Positions 43,027-43,478 of a stretch of 43,478 bases of DNA are shown piece after piece (the stretch's first letter is position 1; every line of letters begins with the position of its first letter). Location of the stretch: assembly GCA_026706735.1 (NCBI GenBank), contig JAPOYD010000119.1:1-43478 (forward strand), in the 5' to 3' direction. This DNA is from Nitrospinota bacterium (lineage in GTDB: Bacteria > UBA8248). The notes under the pieces were generated by a model, which had not been told where the DNA came from, did not search any database, and worked only from the letters and a program-made list of their open reading frames with translations. Both the position numbers and the translations under genes were made by a program.

Positions 43027-43478
43027 GGGCGCGACTATACACGCACCGGGATATTTAGGCGAGAAGAGCGGGTGCCCTGGTGAAAGAAAAACAATCACGA
43101 ACCCCCCGGAGAACCTCGCGAATTTCCAGCCGTTTCCGCCCGGAAAACAATTTTTCGAGGGTCGTTTTTCACCTGTAAAACCCGCGGCCCGGCCCGTAAG
43201 TGATGCCGCGCCGGGCGTGGTTTCCGGCGGGCCTGGGGTTGTTGAAAAAGTCCTGGAAAGAAATTTTGAGTTTCACGCACGCTTTTGAAGTTCACTCCCC
43301 CTTGAGGGGGTTGTTCCCCACCGAGGAGCATACCAGAATCACTCCCCCCTTGAGGGGGAGTCAACGCGGCAAGGACGAAGTCCGCAGCCGCGTTGGTGGG
43401 GGGAGATTTATTCTGTGGCATGTCCCCCCACCAGTTCGCTTTCGGGCTTACGCCCTCAGCTCACTGACTCCCCCTCAA
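43027..43478. repeat. Repeat-rich non-coding right end
   Basis: 452 bp without a supported gene. GGTTGTTGAAAAAGTCC (43237-43253) is one copy of the dispersed terminal sequence. CTCCCCCTTGAGGGGG (43295-43310) recurs, with one extra C in the arm, near 43342-43360, and ACTCCCCCTCAA closes the window (43467-43478), suggesting a repeat that continues beyond it. GGGGGGA and TCCCCCC arms near 43400 and 43424 form another inverted pair around TTTATTCTGTGGCATG. Confidence 0.6.

Overview
The window is GC-rich bacterial chromosomal DNA with tightly packed genes. The organism is a diderm: a DcaP-like outer-membrane porin sits at the left edge, and many proteins are exported or membrane-bound. The metabolic profile is a TRAP transporter of the TAXI type, a molybdenum hydroxylase, LLM flavoenzymes, SDRs, FdrA, UbiX and NAD-linked formate dehydrogenase. 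Dispersed intergenic hairpins and GGTTGTTGAAAAAG-ended elements are also present. Together these suggest an uncultured environmental lineage of the Deltaproteobacteria, NC10, Tectomicrobia or Nitrospinota kind. This placement is a weak inference. No rRNA, tRNA, phage or CRISPR array is visible, and no gene encodes a recognisable transcription factor.

Layout from left to right. (1) 1-4063, minus strand: partial porin, then the medium (FAD) and large (molybdopterin) subunits of a CoxM/CoxL-type hydroxylase, with no [2Fe-2S] small subunit. (2) 4410-6008, plus strand: an SDR and a two-domain rhodanese whose catalytic Cys codon is TGA, followed by a SECIS-like hairpin, so it is a candidate selenoprotein. 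(3) 6180-8642: a cupin and an LLM oxidoreductase (minus), then a second SDR (plus). (4) 8643-9143: a cluster of intergenic hairpin repeats. (5) 9144-19689, ten minus-strand genes: FAD oxidoreductase, beta-hydroxyacid dehydrogenase, UbiX, a small AtzG/GatC-like protein, FdrA, a 57-aa FdrA/DUF1116-type module, amidase, VOC protein, TAXI binding protein and fused TRAP permease. This reads as uptake and breakdown of an organic acid or amide. (6) 20039-22181, minus: a UPF0261 (Tm-1-like) and TIM-barrel pair.

(7) 22524-37034, minus: a large Bat-like envelope locus. In transcription order it has a DUF4149 membrane protein, an MBL-fold protein, a Tat-exported DUF4159 protein, a VWA membrane protein, a very long DUF4175 protein, a TPR zinc peptidase, a MoxR AAA+ ATPase, a DUF58 protein and a BatA-type VWA protein. 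Most genes are coupled or closely spaced, which suggests one membrane-associated chaperone or peptidase machine. (8) 37499-41905, plus: a two-gene NAD-dependent formate dehydrogenase (fused NuoE-NuoF-like diaphorase plus molybdopterin subunit). (9) 42121-43026, minus: an EamA transporter, followed by repeat-rich non-coding DNA to the right edge.

The two most interesting points are the UGA-containing rhodanese and the extended Bat-like locus. Other items worth checking are an FdrA system with two overlooked small genes, a formate dehydrogenase that has lost one iron-sulfur cluster motif, an MBL protein with a degenerate metal motif, and a family of MITE-like elements.
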